From contig NZ_JAJGBN010000008.1 of the NCBI RefSeq assembly GCF_020782875.1, forward strand, positions 42,250-106,249: a stretch of 64,000 nt of DNA. The letters run 5' to 3'. Source of the stretch: Allomuricauda sp. M10. GTDB taxonomy: Bacteria > Bacteroidota > Bacteroidia > Flavobacteriales > Flavobacteriaceae. The notes beneath the pieces are model-generated. The model saw only the letters and a program-made list of their open reading frames with translations, did no database searches and was not told the DNA's origin. Shown in pieces: positions 62,230 to 64,000 of this stretch. The position numbers were made by a program, and so were the translations under genes. Position 1 is the stretch's first letter, and each line of letters opens with the position of its first letter.

Positions 62230-64000
62230 TTATTTTACAACGAATACCACATTGATCAAGGCATTGTAATCTGCCGGTTGTCCGATAATATCATAAGTCA
62301 GTACACCACTGGCGTTAATGCTCATGTTGGCAAAAACCGATGGGTCTGCATAGGTTACGTAATAGTATAGATCGGTTGCCGCATACGTTGGAAGTGCTGT
62401 TGGAGCACCTGTACTAGCCACTGCCGGAGTACCGTACTGCGCCACATATTGGGAATAAAGGTTAACAGTAAATCCGGTTCCATTGGATGATGCATCAATT
62501 GCAATCGAAGGTGGATAAAAAATACGTGCAGCTTTGGAAGTGATTGGCGCAATAGCCTGAATCACATCTTCCACAGTGGTTTCAGTAGCGCCATCGCCAT
62601 CTACATCTACTGCAGAATCAGAATTTACTTCTGAGGCAGTTTGGTCATCTGTGTTATCCAAGTACCCGCTCAAATCCACGTTGCCGCCATCCTCAAGGGC
62701 CAGGGTGTTACCGCTCAAGCTCAAGGCCTGGTCGTCAGTTCCACTATTGTTGAAGGTTGAAAGGTCTACACTTCCGCCATCTTCCAAAGTCAAAGTATTT
62801 CCACTCAAGCTCAAGGCCTGATCATCTGTTCCGCTATTATTGAAAGTAGATAGGTCCACACTGTTGCCATCGGCGATGGAAAGGGTGTTTCCTGACAAGC
62901 TCAAGGTCTGGTCATCGGTATCGGTATCGATGGAACTGATGTCGATGGTGTTGCCACCTGTGATGCTCAAATCGCTACCGCTCAAGGATAAAGTCTGTGC
63001 ATCGGTGTTATCCAAATATCCGCTCAAGTCAACGTTGCCGCCATCTTCCAAGGTTAAAGTATTGCCACTTAAGCTCAAGGCCTGGTCGTCTGTTCCGCTA
63101 TTGTTGAAAGCCGAAAGGTCTACACTACCACCATCTTCCAAAGTCAGGGTGTTGCCGCTCAAACTCAATGCTTGGTCATCCGTATTATCCAAATATCCAC
63201 TCAAGTCCACGTTGCCACCGTCCTCAAGGGTCAAGGTATTACCACTCAAGCTCAAGGCCTGGTCGTCAGTATTATCCAAATATCCGCTCAAGTCCACGTT
63301 GCCACCATCTTCCAATGTCAAGGTGTTGCCGCTCAAGCTAAGTGTCTGGTCATCCGTTCCGCTGTTGTTGAAAACGGATAGGTCCACACTGTTACCATCG
63401 GCGATGGATAGGGTGTTCCCTGAAAGGCTCAAAGTCTGGTCATCGGTATCGGTGTCGATGGAACTGATGTCGATGGTGTTTCCACCAGTGATGCTCAAAT
63501 CCGTTCCACTCAAGGAAAGTGTTTGGGAATCTGTGTTCACACCTGAAATATCAATCGTGTTTCCTTCGGAAATTGTCAGATCCGAACCGGATATGCTCAA
63601 GGTCTGGTCATCGGTATCAGTATCAATAGAGCTGATGTCGATGGTGTTACCTCCAGCAATGCTCAAATCGCTACCGCTCAAGGAAAGGGTCTGTGCATCC
63701 GTATTATCCAAGTATCCGCTCAAGTCCACGTTGCCACCATCCTCAAGGGTCAAGGTGTTGCCGCTCAAGCTAAGTGCCTGGTCATCCGTTCCGCTGTTGT
63801 TGAATACGGATAGGTCCACACTGTTACCATCGGCGATGGAAAGGGTGTTTCCTGAAAGGGTCAATGTCTGGTCATCCGTGTCCGTGTCAATGCTACTAAT
63901 GTCTATGGTATTGCCTCCTGTGATGCTCAGATCGTTTCCGCTCAAGGATAAAGTCTGTGCATCGGTGTTGTCCAAGTATCCGCTCAAGTCCACATTACCA
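62230..64000 (-). CDS. repeat-built surface protein, 5' end outside window
   Basis: Only the C-terminal about 589 residues are in view; the frame is open at the right edge. About 15 tandem repeats of 27-30 residues (62650 onward) precede a 139-residue end domain. Repeats share D-x-Q-x-LSLSGN, a variable strand (LTLEDGGNVDLS, LSIADGNSVDLS or LSITGGNTIDIS) and an acidic or NNSGT link, suiting a beta-helix or fibre. The end domain has IFYPPSIAIDASS and closes INVVFVVK, which is neither a type A nor type B sorting domain that I recognise. It is 22 bp upstream of the CHU_C gene. An adhesin or fibre role is inferred. Confidence 0.85.
   Translation of the reverse strand, partial: GNVDLSGYLDNTDAQTLSLSGNDLSITGGNTIDISSIDTDTDDQTLTLSGNTLSIADGNSVDLSVFNNSGTDDQALSLSGNTLTLEDGGNVDLSGYLDNTDAQTLSLSGSDLSIAGGNTIDISSIDTDTDDQTLSISGSDLTISEGNTIDISGVNTDSQTLSLSGTDLSITGGNTIDISSIDTDTDDQTLSLSGNTLSIADGNSVDLSVFNNSGTDDQTLSLSGNTLTLEDGGNVDLSGYLDNTDDQALSLSGNTLTLEDGGNVDLSGYLDNTDDQALSLSGNTLTLEDGGSVDLSAFNNSGTDDQALSLSGNTLTLEDGGNVDLSGYLDNTDAQTLSLSGSDLSITGGNTIDISSIDTDTDDQTLSLSGNTLSIADGNSVDLSTFNNSGTDDQALSLSGNTLTLEDGGSVDLSTFNNSGTDDQALSLSGNTLALEDGGNVDLSGYLDNTDDQTASEVNSDSAVDVDGDGATETTVEDVIQAIAPITSKAARIFYPPSIAIDASSNGTGFTVNLYSQYVAQYGTPAVASTGAPTALPTYAATDLYYYVTYADPSVFANMSINASGVLTYDIIGQPADYNALINVVFVVK
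62650..64000 (-). repeat. tandem coding repeats of about 87-90 bp, several classes
   Basis: Fifteen full units plus one partial at the edge. Classes: G (…LTLEDGGNVDLSGYLDNT), I (…LSITGGNTIDISSIDTDT), S (…LSIADGNSVDLSVFNNSGT) and hybrids of G and S. Order from the edge inward: (G) I S G I I-variant I S G G GS G I S GS G. The triplet I-S-G recurs, so block duplication is likely. Confidence 0.9.

Noticed and set aside
62650..64000. Repeats as a CRISPR array
   Set aside because: Units are coding throughout, about 90 bp, without constant repeat and variable spacer structure.

Overview
The window reads as a chromosomal segment of a marine-type member of the Flavobacteriaceae (Bacteroidota); Muricauda/Flagellimonas-like is a guess. 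The reasons: several genes are preceded by the Bacteroidota -7 box TAnnTTTG, and Shine-Dalgarno sequences are lacking. There is a PorP/SprF protein and a type B (CHU_C) C-terminal domain of type IX secretion. The order cinA-rpmB-rpmG-DUF4295-ftsY-rimO, a carotenoid operon, TonB-receptor and DUF5916 outer-membrane proteins and lipoproteins with an acidic residue after the cysteine fit the same group. No phage, insertion sequence, CRISPR array or plasmid gene was seen; this is mostly core genome with a few accessory insertions.

Layout. 0-6 kb: end of a LolD-type ABC ATPase gene, envelope proteins, a LytS/LytTR two-component pair (minus strand), a small beta-barrel and tRNA-Leu(GAG). 6.1-9.8 kb: a light-responsive-looking carotenoid operon (CarH-like B12-binding MerR regulator, crtI, crtB, crtZ). 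9.8-16.6 kb (minus): two tandem TlpA-like proteins, one without its cysteines, then aconitase, MoxR and two SurA-type periplasmic chaperones. 16.7-18.6 kb (plus): SRPBCC protein, an unknown 85-aa protein and a class A beta-lactamase-like lipoprotein. 18.7-20.8 kb: Tat-signal Gfo/Idh/MocA oxidoreductase plus DoxX. 21-34 kb: a conserved informational block (rimO, ftsY, DUF4295, rpmG, rpmB, cinA, Hpt, FAH hydrolase, DnaQ-like exonuclease, 2-oxoacid dehydrogenase E2, recR). It is interrupted by a serine hydrolase, an amidase and a calcium-binding-repeat surface protein.

34-42 kb: sodium/solute symporter, CoA-binding protein, a TonB-dependent receptor, FabH, an AarF/UbiB kinase and a TetR regulator. 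42-48 kb: htpG, a membrane protein, DoxX-like protein, an ECF sigma factor with a probable anti-sigma partner, a divergent membrane protein and a MOSC protein. 48-57 kb: AraC regulators, S1/P1 nuclease, DUF5916 protein, lmo0937-type miniprotein, DUF4375, VOC, DUF819 and DUF4369 proteins. 57-59 kb (minus): an overlapping idi-queD-manA operon. 59.2-64 kb (minus): a type IX secretion surface locus made of a repeat-built adhesin-like protein (5' end outside the window), a CHU_C protein and PorP/SprF.

How things connect. The carotenoid operon and idi both serve isoprenoid pigment synthesis. The ECF sigma gene and the DUF6249-like gene are divergently transcribed from two identically spaced promoter-like elements (TGTAACCT, 13 bp, GTCGTC). 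A near match lies in front of the TonB-dependent receptor 10 kb away, which suggests a small local envelope regulon. The best candidates for new biology are this ECF promoter pair, the CarH-like switch, the cysteine-free TlpA paralogue, the modular repeat protein, and two intergenic hairpins with no obvious parent gene.
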